This document shows positions 36,035 to 46,176 of a DNA stretch of 55,539 nt, one piece after another. The position numbers and the translations under genes are program-made. Each line of letters opens with the position of its first letter. Positions within the stretch are counted from its first letter, which is position 1. Source of the DNA: DASPTT01 sp035623275 (lineage in GTDB: Bacteria > Actinomycetota > Acidimicrobiia > Acidimicrobiales > UBA8190). Below the pieces are notes generated by a model, which was not told the origin of the DNA, ran no database searches, and saw nothing but the letters and a program-made list of their open reading frames with translations. The stretch is from the NCBI GenBank assembly GCA_035623275.1, contig DASPTT010000155.1:1-55539 (forward strand), in the 5' to 3' direction.

Positions 36035-37444
36035 GTGGCCGACGTCCCCTACCGATTCGACCGCACGGACAGCGCCGCCGAGCTCCACGACCGCCACGGC
36101 GCCCTGGAGGCGGGGGCGGAGTCCGACGACGTCGTCGCTGTCGCCGGCCGGGTCATGCTGATGCGCCCCCAGGGCCGCCTCGCCTTCGCCACCCTGCGCG
36201 ACGCATCGGGCCAGATCCAGCTCTTCGCGCTGGCCAGGACGACCGATCGCTTCGAGGAATTCGCCAAGCTGTCGCTCGGCGACTGGGTCGGGGCGCGCGG
36301 TCCGGTGGTGCGGACGAAGAAGGGCGAGCTGTCGGTCCAGGTGCGCGACTGGGTCCTGCTGGCCGAGGCGCGCCGGTCCTTCGGCGACAAGTGGAAGGGC
36401 GTGACCGACGTCGAGACCCGCTTTCGCCAGCGCGAGGTCGACCTGTGGGCCAACGAGCGGTCGCGTGAGGTGCTGCTGCTGCGCAGCCGCCTGATCAGCC
36501 GCCTGCGCCACGAGCTCGAGGACCGCGGCTTCGTCGAGGTGGAGACGCCCGTCCTGCACGCCATCCCGGGCGGGGCCACGGCCAAGCCCTTCGTGACCCA
36601 CCACAACGCGCTCGACGCGGACCTGTATCTGCGCATCGCACCCGAGCTCTACCTCAAGCGCCTCGTCGTCGGAGGATTCGACAAGGTCTTCGAGATCGGC
36701 CGGGTGTTCCGCAACGAGGGCCTCTCGCCACGCCACAACCCCGAGTTCACGATGCTCGAGCTCTATCAGGCCTACGCGGACTACAACGACCTGCAGGTGC
36801 TCGTCGAGGAGCTGGTGTCGTCGCTCGCCGTGGAGCTGGTGGGCACGACGCGCCTCACCTACCAAGGACGCGGGATCGACCTCAGCCCACCCTGGCGCCG
36901 GGCGACGATGGCCGAGCTCGTCACCGAGGCGGCCGGGGTCGACACCAGCGTGCACACGCCCGTCGACGACCTGCGCCGGCGCGCCAAGGAGGCGGGGATC
37001 GAGCCGCACGACGAGTGGGGGCCGGGCAAGCTGCTGCTCGAGCTGTTCGAGAAGACCACCGAGGCCGCCCTCTGGGGCCCGGTGTTCGTGACCGACTTCC
37101 CGGCAGAGGTCTCGCCGCTGGCCCGGCGTCATCGCCACGACCCCGAGCTCGCCGAGCGGTTCGAGGCCATCGTGACCGGCCGCGAAATGGCCAACGCCTT
37201 CAGCGAGCTGGTCGACCCCGACGACCAGCGCGCCCGGTTCGAGGCGCAGGCCGCGGCGCGCGCGGCGGGCGACGAGGAGGCGATGGCGGTGGACGAGGAG
37301 TACCTCCGTGCCCTGGAGCACGGCCTCCCGCCCACCGGCGGGCTCGGCATCGGCATCGACCGCCTGGTGATGCTCCTGGCGGACGTGGCCAACATCCGCG
37401 ACGTCATCGCCTTCCCGACCTTGCGGCCCGAGCGGCCGTCGTAG
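36035..37444 (+). CDS. lysS: Lysyl-tRNA synthetase, class II
   Basis: Charges tRNA-Lys. The 469-residue protein has an N-terminal anticodon-binding OB fold (VVAVAGRVMLMRPQGRLAFA), class II motif 1 in FVEVETPVLHAIPGGATAKP, motif 2 in FEIGRVFRNEGLSPRHNPEF and motif 3 in GGLGIGIDRLVMLL. It is shorter than typical LysS (about 500), mainly because the N-terminal extension before the OB fold is very short. As in mycobacteria it follows coaX, but lsr2 and clpC do not come directly after. Confidence 0.95.
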   Translation: MADVPYRFDRTDSAAELHDRHGALEAGAESDDVVAVAGRVMLMRPQGRLAFATLRDASGQIQLFALARTTDRFEEFAKLSLGDWVGARGPVVRTKKGELSVQVRDWVLLAEARRSFGDKWKGVTDVETRFRQREVDLWANERSREVLLLRSRLISRLRHELEDRGFVEVETPVLHAIPGGATAKPFVTHHNALDADLYLRIAPELYLKRLVVGGFDKVFEIGRVFRNEGLSPRHNPEFTMLELYQAYADYNDLQVLVEELVSSLAVELVGTTRLTYQGRGIDLSPPWRRATMAELVTEAAGVDTSVHTPVDDLRRRAKEAGIEPHDEWGPGKLLLELFEKTTEAALWGPVFVTDFPAEVSPLARRHRHDPELAERFEAIVTGREMANAFSELVDPDDQRARFEAQAAARAAGDEEAMAVDEEYLRALEHGLPPTGGLGIGIDRLVMLLADVANIRDVIAFPTLRPERPS

Positions 37445-37528
37445 CGCTCGCGCCGCTCCTGCCCTCCTTCATCACTCCCTAACACCTGGCACACGGCGTG
37501 CTCACCCGGCCACGGCACGCTGAGGGTG

Positions 37529-37574
37529 TCGGTGCCGATGGGCGGCATCGCGGTGACGGCCATCCCGGCACCGA
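37529..37574 (+). promoter_or_regulatory. Inverted repeat in the leader of the first secreted protein
   Basis: TCGGTGCC at 37529-37536 and GGCACCGA at 37567-37574 are perfect 8-bp arms, and with the adjoining GATGG/CCATC pairs the stem extends to about 13 bp with a bulge. It ends a few bases before the ribosome binding site GAGGAAGGGAG. Confidence 0.4.
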
Positions 37575-37594
37575 CGAGGAAGGGAGCACTCGCC

Positions 37595-38053
37595 ATGTGG
37601 AAGAAGCTCGCAGCGGCCATGGTCGTGAGCGGCGTCGCGGCACTGGGATCCGTCGGGGTCGCGGTGGCTGCCCCGTCCCCCGGCTCGGGCGGCTCGGGGG
37701 CCACACCGAATTCGGGGGGCGGCGGTCGGCACTTCACCTGTGCCGACGCACCCGCGGTCCTGGCCAAGATCCAGGGCGTCGAGGCCAAGCTCTCGACGCG
37801 GCTGCCACAGCTGCAGGCCATGGAGCAGAAGGCCAAGACCGGCAACCACACCAAGCGGGCCGCCCGCATCGACAAGCGCATCGATCGCCTCGACACGATC
37901 GACACCCGGGCCCACACCCTGGCCTCCAAGATCGAGGCGCGGTGCCCCGGTCTCACCCCCTCCTCGGGCACCGGCGGCGCCTCGGGCACCGGCGGCGCCT
38001 CGGGCTCGACCTCGAGCGCGCCCGGGGCTGCGCCCGACGGCTCGTTCGCATAG
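37595..38053 (+). CDS. Secreted two-cysteine helical protein, paralogue 1
   Basis: A 152-residue exported protein of no family known to me. The signal peptide is WKKLAAAMVVSGVAALGSVG followed by VAVAAPS with a likely AVA cleavage site near residue 25. The mature part has a Gly/Ser-rich spacer, then Cys49, 67 charged helical residues (leucine/isoleucine repeats with many Lys/Arg/Glu), then Cys117 in ARCPGL, and a tail with repeated GTGGAS units. The two cysteines could tie the ends of a helical hairpin by a disulfide. The next gene encodes the same arrangement. The ATG follows a strong GAGGAAGGGAG ribosome binding site. Confidence 0.75.
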   Translation: MWKKLAAAMVVSGVAALGSVGVAVAAPSPGSGGSGATPNSGGGGRHFTCADAPAVLAKIQGVEAKLSTRLPQLQAMEQKAKTGNHTKRAARIDKRIDRLDTIDTRAHTLASKIEARCPGLTPSSGTGGASGTGGASGSTSSAPGAAPDGSFA

Positions 38054-38159
38054 GCCTTCCGGGGTCGGTCCCGGGCCCGGCGACACCACGCCGGCACAAC
38101 GATGCGACGGGAGGCCCTCGCCGCGAGATTCGCGCTTCACCCCGGCACCCCGTTTGCCG

Positions 38160-38201
38160 ACCACTATGAGTGGTAGACCATCACTGGGTGTGGTCACAGT
38201 G
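38160..38201. promoter_or_regulatory. Two inverted repeats upstream of paralogue 2
   Basis: ACCACT-ATG-AGTGGT (38160-38174) is a perfect 6+6 bp inverted repeat. It is followed by CACTG at 38182-38186 and CAGTG at 38197-38201, which end just before the ribosome binding site. The first could be an operator for the second gene. Confidence 0.4.
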
Positions 38202-38214
38202 GGGAGGACGTCCG

Positions 38215-38565
38215 ATGGTCAGAAAGGTCGTCGCGTCGTTGCTGGTGGCTGGGTCCCTGACCCTGGCCCCGGCGCTGTTCCCGGGCGCGGCCGGCGCGGC
38301 GCCCAAGGCCGGCTGCACCGGCGCCGCCGCCACCTTGGCCCGTCTGCGCGCCCAGGAGGCAGCCGAGTCGGCCCGGCTGGCCACCCTCGAGGGGCAGGTC
38401 GCCCAGGCCCTGGGCGCGGGCAAGACCCATCGCGCCCATGAGCTCCAGGAGCAGGTGGCGGTCCTGACCAAGATGTCGGCCTGGCTCGCGTCCCAGGTGA
38501 GCAGCCTACTGGCACGGTGCCCGGGCGTCGGCAGCACGGGCGGGGGGACGACGATCGTCGCCTGA
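38215..38565 (+). CDS. Secreted two-cysteine helical protein, paralogue 2
   Basis: A 116-residue exported protein related to its upstream neighbour. The signal peptide VRKVVASLLVAGSLTLAPAL ends at a likely AGA cleavage site near residue 28. Cys34 and Cys102 are exactly as far apart (68 residues) as Cys49 and Cys117 of paralogue 1, and the 67 residues between them align without a gap at about 18 identities, including LA, EA, RL, the TxRA block and the final ARCPG. The Gly/Ser tail is shorter. GGGAGG precedes the ATG. Function unknown; a cell-surface role is inferred from export. Confidence 0.75.
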   Translation: MVRKVVASLLVAGSLTLAPALFPGAAGAAPKAGCTGAAATLARLRAQEAAESARLATLEGQVAQALGAGKTHRAHELQEQVAVLTKMSAWLASQVSSLLARCPGVGSTGGGTTIVA

Positions 38566-38583
38566 GCCTTCGGGCCGACGCAA

Positions 38584-38637
38584 CGGTCCCGGCCGGACGG
38601 GCCGGCCAAGCCCGCTCGGTCCGTTCGGTCGGGACCG
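38584..38637. terminator. Long hairpin between convergent genes
   Basis: CGGTCCCGGCCGGACGG pairs with CCGTTCGGTCGGGACCG (15 of 17 positions) around a 20-base loop. It lies between the secreted protein gene and the convergent polyprenyl synthase gene and could terminate both. Confidence 0.5.
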
Positions 38638-38663
38638 GCGCGACCGCCGGCCGTGCCTCGTCC

Positions 38664-39641
38664 TCAGGTGCCGGGAATGTCGTCGAGCAGCGAACAGGCG
38701 AGCTCGGCGAGCACGGGCCCGAGGCCGGCACCGGGGACCGCCCCCGCCGCCTCGGCCGCCTCGGTGGCGAAGCGCCGGCCGGTGGCCAAGGTGGCGCCGA
38801 CGGCGCTGGACCCGGCCACGATGGCCCGGGCCTTGTCCCGCTCCGGCTGCTCCAGCGGCTGACCCAGAAGGGGCAGTAGCTCCCGGCGCGTCTCCGGATC
38901 GCGTAGGGCCAGCAGCACCGGCAGGGTGTAGATGCCCTCGGCCAGGTCCTGGCCCGCGGGCTTGCCCAGCTCCTCGTCGGAGGCGACGACGTCGAGGACG
39001 TCGTCGCGCAGCTGGAAGAGCATCCCGAAGCAGCGCCCGTAGGCCGTGAGCGCCTCGACGTCACCGCGGGGCAGCCCCGCCGTGAGGGCGCCGATCCGGC
39101 AGGAGGTGGCCATGAGGGCGGCGGTCTTGCCGGCGATGGCCGACAGGTACTCGTCCTCGGTGCGTGCCGTGGAGAAGGCGGCGCGCACCTCGGCGACCTG
39201 GCCCTCGCAGAGCCGGCCCAGCGTGTTCGCCAGCAGCCCCGCCACCTCGGTCCCCAGCGATGCGGCGATCTCCGCCGAGCGCGCCAGGAGGAAGTCGCCT
39301 GCGACGATGGCCACGAGGTTCCCGAACCGGGCGTTGACGCTCTCCACGTTGCGGCGCACCGTCGCCTCGTCCATGACGTCGTCGTGGTAGAGCGAGGCCA
39401 GGTGGACGAGCTCCACGGCCACCGCGCCCTGGAGGTCGTCGGCGCTCGCCGTGGACGACCCGCCGGTGGCGGCGGCCAGGGCGAGGCTCGGGCGCAGCCG
39501 CTTCCCGCCGGCGTCGATGAGGTGCGTCGTGACCTGGTCGAGGAATCCGTCACCCGAGACGACCGCGGCGCGAAGCTCGGGCTCGAGGCGGACGAGGCCG
39601 TCCTCCAAGGAGGGAAGCGACAGCAGACCAGCGGTGTTCAC
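38664..39641 (-). CDS. Polyprenyl (all-trans) diphosphate synthase
   Basis: Chain-elongating prenyltransferase of 325 residues that would make the isoprenoid tail of menaquinone. The first aspartate-rich motif is LYHDDVMDEA and the second LFQLRDDVLDV; GGKRLRPSLAL and the Lys in AGKTAALM are also present. Chain length cannot be read safely, but the sequence resembles heptaprenyl/octaprenyl-type enzymes (GrcC/HepT). The GTG at 39641 is chosen because TATCGT lies 8 bases before it. Its substrate IPP comes from the pathway that uses ispD and ispF at 46177-47312. Confidence 0.9.
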   Translation of the reverse strand: MNTAGLLSLPSLEDGLVRLEPELRAAVVSGDGFLDQVTTHLIDAGGKRLRPSLALAAATGGSSTASADDLQGAVAVELVHLASLYHDDVMDEATVRRNVESVNARFGNLVAIVAGDFLLARSAEIAASLGTEVAGLLANTLGRLCEGQVAEVRAAFSTARTEDEYLSAIAGKTAALMATSCRIGALTAGLPRGDVEALTAYGRCFGMLFQLRDDVLDVVASDEELGKPAGQDLAEGIYTLPVLLALRDPETRRELLPLLGQPLEQPERDKARAIVAGSSAVGATLATGRRFATEAAEAAGAVPGAGLGPVLAELACSLLDDIPGT

Positions 39642-39649
39642 CAGGGAGC

Positions 39650-39655
39650 ACGATA
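39650..39655 (-). promoter_or_regulatory. -10 element TATCGT of the polyprenyl synthase gene (leaderless type)
   Basis: On the minus strand TATCGT ends 8 bases before the GTG at 39641. Confidence 0.5.
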
Positions 39656-39761
39656 GGCGAGACGGCCCCGAACGGGACAACGTGGGTCCGCCCCATGCCC
39701 GGCCCCCCGGCCGGCGGAGCGGGCCCCCGGGCTCGGGGGCACCCCGCTGGACCTGCACGAA

Positions 39762-39782
39762 CCGACCACCGTCGGTGGTCGG
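39762..39782. promoter_or_regulatory. Perfect 9-bp inverted repeat upstream of clpC
   Basis: CCGACCACC and GGTGGTCGG flank a 3-base GTC centre. The site lies between the divergent polyprenyl synthase and clpC promoters, about 110 bases before the clpC -10. No gene ends here, so an operator is likelier than a terminator. It does not match the HspR (CTTGAGT/ACTCAAG) or ClgR patterns I know. Confidence 0.4.
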
Positions 39783-39868
39783 GGTCAGGGTTTGGGCCCG
39801 GGGTGCCGATGGAAATTGCGGGAACGATTTGGGCCTTTCAGCTGTTGGCACAAGACCAACGGGCGGTG

Positions 39869-39896
39869 TTGGTACGCACAGCCCGGCCGGTAGACT
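39869..39896 (+). promoter_or_regulatory. Promoter of clpC
   Basis: A -35-like TTGGTA at 39869-39874 and the -10 TAGACT at 39891-39896 are 16 bases apart. The transcript would have a leader of about 30 bases with a GGGAGG ribosome binding site. Confidence 0.45.
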
Positions 39897-39932
39897 TCCT
39901 ACCGTCGTACAACCGTCGAGGGAGGCGGTCTG

Positions 39933-42419
<2,487 letters not shown>

Positions 42420-42433
42420 CCAGGGCCGGTCAC

Positions 42434-42449
42434 GCGCCCCCAGGGGCGC
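42434..42449. terminator. Hairpin after clpC
   Basis: GCGCCCC-CA-GGGGCGC is a perfect palindrome 15 bases after the clpC stop, followed by ACGTGAAAACG. It is short-looped and lacks a U-tract. Confidence 0.4.
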
Positions 42450-42474
42450 ACGTGAAAACGGCCAGGCCGGGGTG

Positions 42475-42480
42475 CAGACT
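42475..42480 (+). promoter_or_regulatory. -10-like CAGACT before the DUF1707 gene
   Basis: CAGACT ends 6 bases before the GTG at 42487. It departs from the TANNNT pattern at its first base but keeps the spacing. Confidence 0.35.
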
Positions 42481-42486
42481 GGGGGC

Positions 42487-42912
42487 GTGACGCGTCCGGC
42501 CTCCCTGCTCGCCTCCGACGCCGAGCGGGACGCCACCGCGGACATGCTGCGCGACCACGTGGCCGAGGGCCGGATCACGATGGAGGAGTTCCGGGAGCGA
42601 CTCGATCTGGTGTTCGCGGCGCGCACGCTGCGCGAGCTCGATCGCGCCATGGCGGGGCTGCCCGACCGGCGCGTCGACTACCTGGGCCGGTGGTGGGCGT
42701 CTCCCGAAGAGCGCCGAGCCCGTCTCGAGCGGCGCTACCGTCGCGGCTGGGGCCGCTTCGTACGCGTGAACGCCGTGGTGTGGTCGATCTGGCTGGCCAT
42801 GGACCTGATCCTGGCCCACGGGGTCGTCCTCTTCCCCGTGGTCCTCACGCTGCCGTGGGGCGTGCTGCGCATCGTGTGCGCCCCACGCTTCCGTTCCGCC
42901 GGGCGCCTCTGA
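42487..42912 (+). CDS. DUF1707 (SHOCT-like) protein with 2TM domain
   Basis: A 141-residue membrane protein. The N-terminus LLASDAERDATADMLRDHVA and GRITMEEFRERLDLVFAARTL are typical of the DUF1707 helical module, common in actinobacteria. After a basic linker (ERRARLERRYRRG) two hydrophobic segments, VNAVVWSIWLAMDLILAHG and VVLFPVVLTLPWGVL, form a hairpin in the membrane. Function unknown. It stands alone between clpC and radA. Confidence 0.8.
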   Translation: MTRPASLLASDAERDATADMLRDHVAEGRITMEEFRERLDLVFAARTLRELDRAMAGLPDRRVDYLGRWWASPEERRARLERRYRRGWGRFVRVNAVVWSIWLAMDLILAHGVVLFPVVLTLPWGVLRIVCAPRFRSAGRL

Positions 42913-42990
42913 GCGGCGCGCCGCACGCGGGCCTCGGTGCCGGCGCGGGCCTCTGCACCGGCACGGAGCGGTGGTGACACACCCCCGTCG

Positions 42991-42996
42991 TAGGTT
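42991..42996 (+). promoter_or_regulatory. -10 element TAGGTT of radA (leaderless type)
   Basis: TAGGTT ends 6 bases before the ATG of radA, and no ribosome binding site is present. Confidence 0.55.
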
Positions 42997-43002
42997 CCGA
43001 CC

Positions 43003-44391
43003 ATGTCGCGAGCCCGGTCGGTCCATCGCTGCGGTGCCTGTGGCGCGCTGAGCGCCCGCTGGGCGGGACGCTGCCCGTCGTGCGGGGCGTGGAACTCCCT
43101 GGCCGAGCAGGCCGTCGCCGCGCCCGCCGGGCCCGCTTCGTCGCCGTCGGGGGAGAGCGGATGGCGGGGTGGGGTCGGTGCGGTGTCGCTCGGCGACGTC
43201 GACCTGGCCGAGGCGCAGCCCCGGTCGACCGGGTTGCCCGAGCTCGACCGCGTCCTCGGCGGCGGGCTCGTACCCGGGTCGGTGACCTTGCTCGGCGGCG
43301 AACCCGGGGTAGGGAAGTCGACGTTGCTGCTGCAGGTGCTGGGCGCGCTGGCCGAGCGGGGTGAAGGGGCGTTGCTCGTGTCCGCCGAGGAGTCGGCCCA
43401 GCAGGTGCGCATCCGGGCAGAGCGCCTCGGGCTCGCTGCACGGCGCGTCCGGCTCCTGGCCACCACGGACGTGACGGCCCTGGTCGACGCACTGCACGAC
43501 GAGCGCCCCGCGCTCGTGGTCCTGGACTCCGTCCAGGCCGTGCGCGACGGCGCGGTCGGCGGATTGCCCGGCAGCCTGCCCCAGGTGCGCGCCTGCGCGG
43601 ACCTGCTCGTGGGGCTGGCCAAGACTCATCGCATCCCCTTCGTCCTCGTCGGGCACGTCACCAAGGACGGCACCCTGGCCGGGCCGCGTGCCCTCGAGCA
43701 CCTCGTCGACACCGTCGTGACGGTCGAGGGCGACCGTCACCACGCGTTGCGTCTCGTGCGGGCGGTGAAGCACCGCTTCGGCCCGACCGGCGAGCTCGGC
43801 CTCTTCGACATGGGCGAGGGCGGGCTGCGAGCCGTGACGGACCCCTACCGACTGCTGCTCGGTGACCGGCGCGCCGGCGCGCCGGGCAGCGCCATCCTGC
43901 CGGCCATGGAGGGGCAGCGGGCGCTGCTCGTCGAGGTGCAGGCGCTGGCATCGATGTCGGCGGGCGGCTCGCCGCCGCGCCGCAGCGCGCAGGGTGTCGA
44001 CGGCGGGCGCCTGAGCCTTCTGCTTGCGGTGCTGGAGAACCGCGCCGGTGTGCCCGTGCGCGCCACCGACGTCTTCTGCTCGGCCGTCGGCGGGATCCGC
44101 GTCGGCGAGCCCGCAGCCGACCTGGCCGTCGCCTTGGCGATCGCCTCGGCCGTGCAGTCGGTGCCCTTGCCGCCGAACCTGGTCGCCTTCGGCGAAGTCG
44201 GGCTGACCGGCGAGATCCGCCAGGTGCCGCACGCGCCGCGCCGGCTGGCCGAGGCGGCACGTGTCGGGTTCCGCCACGCCGTGGTGCCCGAGTCCTGCCC
44301 GCCGGGGCCGCCCGGCATGGAACTGGTCCAGGTGCGCACGCTGGCGCACGCGATCGAGCTGGCGTCGGGCGTCGGACCGCCGTCGCGCTGA
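43003..44391 (+). CDS. radA: DNA repair protein RadA (Sms)
   Basis: RecA-like branch-migration helicase used in recombinational repair. The 462-residue protein has an N-terminal zinc finger (Cys10, 13, 24 and 27), the Walker A GGEPGVGKST near residue 99, and a C-terminal Lon-like domain (VGGIRVGEPAADLAVALAIA). The hallmark KNRFG motif reads KHRFG in RAVKHRFGPTGELG, a conservative change at its second position. disA follows in the same direction, as it often does. Confidence 0.94.
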   Translation: MSRARSVHRCGACGALSARWAGRCPSCGAWNSLAEQAVAAPAGPASSPSGESGWRGGVGAVSLGDVDLAEAQPRSTGLPELDRVLGGGLVPGSVTLLGGEPGVGKSTLLLQVLGALAERGEGALLVSAEESAQQVRIRAERLGLAARRVRLLATTDVTALVDALHDERPALVVLDSVQAVRDGAVGGLPGSLPQVRACADLLVGLAKTHRIPFVLVGHVTKDGTLAGPRALEHLVDTVVTVEGDRHHALRLVRAVKHRFGPTGELGLFDMGEGGLRAVTDPYRLLLGDRRAGAPGSAILPAMEGQRALLVEVQALASMSAGGSPPRRSAQGVDGGRLSLLLAVLENRAGVPVRATDVFCSAVGGIRVGEPAADLAVALAIASAVQSVPLPPNLVAFGEVGLTGEIRQVPHAPRRLAEAARVGFRHAVVPESCPPGPPGMELVQVRTLAHAIELASGVGPPSR

Positions 44392-44450
44392 GCGCCACCG
44401 GCCTCGTCGTGGAGTGCCGGAGGCGGGTTCTGGCGCCGAGTCGTCCCGGG

Positions 44451-44456
44451 TACGAT
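44451..44456 (+). promoter_or_regulatory. -10 element TACGAT of disA (leaderless type)
   Basis: TACGAT ends 6 bases before the GTG at 44463. Confidence 0.5.
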
Positions 44457-44462
44457 GCCTTC

Positions 44463-45557
44463 GTGGCAGCCCGACCGAGCTCGGCCATGGCGCACGCCCT
44501 GTCGCTCGTTGCCCCGGGCACCCCGCTGCGCGAAGGGCTCGAGCGCATCCTGCTGGCCAAGCGCGGTGCGCTCATCGTCATCGGCGACGACGCCGCCGTC
44601 CTCTCGGTGTGCACCGGTGGGTTCCTCCTCGACGCCGAGTTCAGCCCCCAGCGCGTCTCGGAGCTGGCAAAGCTCGACGGCGCCATCATCGTGTCCGCCG
44701 ACGCCCGCCGCATCGCCCGGGCGAACGTCCATCTCATGCCCGACCCGTCCATCCCGACCTCGGAGACGGGCACCCGCCATCGCACGGCCGAGCGGGTGGC
44801 GCGCTCGATCGACGTCCCCGTCATCTCCGTGTCGGCGGCGATGTCGGTGGTCACCGTCTACTCCCGCGACGAGAAGCATCTCTTGCAACCCGCGAGCCGG
44901 CTGCACGAGCGCGTCGGCCAGGCGCTCGCCACCCTGCAGCGCTTCCGGCATCGCTTCGACCAGGCGGTGACGGCGCTCAGCGCCTTGGAGGTCGAGGACA
45001 CAGTGACCATGCACGACGTCGCGGCGGTGCTCCAGCCGGCCGAGCTGGTGTGCCGGATCGCGGAGGAGATCGACGCCCAGCTCATCGAGCTCGGCGACGA
45101 GGGGCGGCTCCTGCGCCTGCAGCGCGACGAGCTGCTCGACGGCGTCGAGGACATCCGGCGTCTGGTGGTGCGCGACTACGTCCGCAACGGCGCGGAGAAG
45201 GCTGCGGCCGGCTCCCACCAGGACCCGACCCTGGCGCTGGCCGGCCTGGCCCGCCTGAGCACGGAGGAGCTCCTCGACGTCCGCCGGGTCGCCGCGGCGT
45301 TGGGCATGGGGCACGCCAACGGGGAGGGGGACCACCCGGTCGAGCCCCGCGGGTACCGGCTCCTGCACCGCCTGCCTCGGTTCCCCGAGGCAATCATCGA
45401 CCGCATCGTGGAGCACTTCGTGGGTCTCCAGCGCATCATGCGGGCCTCGGTGGGCGAGCTCGAGGAAGTCGGCGGTGTCGGCGAGGCACGGGCGCGCTCG
45501 GTCAAGGACGGGCTCGCCCGCCTGGCCGAGGCCAGCATCCTGGACCGCTACAGCTGA
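44463..45557 (+). CDS. disA: DNA integrity scanning protein DisA (diadenylate cyclase)
   Basis: Octameric sensor that scans DNA and makes cyclic di-AMP from ATP. In 364 residues, the DAC domain has the catalytic LDGAIIVS (DGA) and TGTRHRTAER (RHR) motifs, followed by a long helical spine and a C-terminal helix-hairpin-helix domain (ELEEVGGVGEARARSVKDGL) for branched DNA. Both catalytic motifs are intact. The GTG at 44463 is preferred over an upstream in-frame start because of the -10 element spacing. Confidence 0.94.
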   Translation: MAARPSSAMAHALSLVAPGTPLREGLERILLAKRGALIVIGDDAAVLSVCTGGFLLDAEFSPQRVSELAKLDGAIIVSADARRIARANVHLMPDPSIPTSETGTRHRTAERVARSIDVPVISVSAAMSVVTVYSRDEKHLLQPASRLHERVGQALATLQRFRHRFDQAVTALSALEVEDTVTMHDVAAVLQPAELVCRIAEEIDAQLIELGDEGRLLRLQRDELLDGVEDIRRLVVRDYVRNGAEKAAAGSHQDPTLALAGLARLSTEELLDVRRVAAALGMGHANGEGDHPVEPRGYRLLHRLPRFPEAIIDRIVEHFVGLQRIMRASVGELEEVGGVGEARARSVKDGLARLAEASILDRYS

Positions 45558-45596
45558 GGGGCTGACCTGGGCTGACGGAGCGTGCGCGGCCTCGGG

Positions 45597-45602
45597 TATC
45601 CT
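45597..45602 (+). promoter_or_regulatory. -10 element TATCCT of carD
   Basis: TATCCT with a poor TGACGG -35 some 18 bases upstream. The leader is about 65 bases and contains the GAGGAG ribosome binding site of carD. Confidence 0.4.
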
Positions 45603-45673
45603 TGTTCGTCGGTCGAACGCGGTGTCGGCCACGTGCACGCCCGTCGTGGGTGTGCTCCGTCGAGGAGAGTTGC

Positions 45674-46150
45674 GTGTTCGATATCGGCGACAAGGTCGTC
45701 TATCCCCACCACGGTGCGGCCATCGTGGAGCGCCGTGAGGTCAAGGAGGCGTTCGGAGAGAAGCGCGAGTACCTGGTGCTCCGCCTCGCCTACGGCGACC
45801 TGACCCTGATGGTTCCGGCGGACAACACCGAGGGCGTGGGCCTGCGCGAAGTGATCAACGACGAGGAGGTCGAGGAGGTGTTCGCCGTCCTTCGCAAGAA
45901 GGAGGCGCGCATGCCGACCAACTGGTCGCGTCGCTACAAGAACCACTCCGAGAAGTTGCGCTCCGGCGACATCTACCAGGTGGCCGAGGTCGTCCGGAAC
46001 CTCTCCATCCGCGACAAGGACAAGGGCCTGTCCGCCGGCGAGAAGCGCATGCTGAGCCGGGCGCGCCAGATCCTCGTCTCCGAGCTGACCTTCGCCCTCA
46101 ACGTGGACGAGGAACAGGCCGAGAAGCGCCTCGACGAGGCGCTTCCCTGA
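45674..46150 (+). CDS. carD: CarD-family RNA polymerase-binding transcription regulator
   Basis: Global regulator that binds the RNA polymerase beta subunit and stabilises open promoter complexes, notably at rRNA genes. The 158-residue protein begins FDIGDKVVYPHHGAAIVERR, the RNA polymerase-interaction domain, and has the C-terminal helical DNA-binding domain with MPTNWSRRYKNHSEKL and LSAGEKRMLSRARQILVSEL. The GTG at 45674 has GAGGAG about 6 bases upstream. ispD and ispF follow with overlap, the conserved actinobacterial order. Confidence 0.94.
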   Translation: MFDIGDKVVYPHHGAAIVERREVKEAFGEKREYLVLRLAYGDLTLMVPADNTEGVGLREVINDEEVEEVFAVLRKKEARMPTNWSRRYKNHSEKLRSGDIYQVAEVVRNLSIRDKDKGLSAGEKRMLSRARQILVSELTFALNVDEEQAEKRLDEALP

Positions 46151-46176
46151 GCACGGCGCGGGATCACGCCGTCTGG

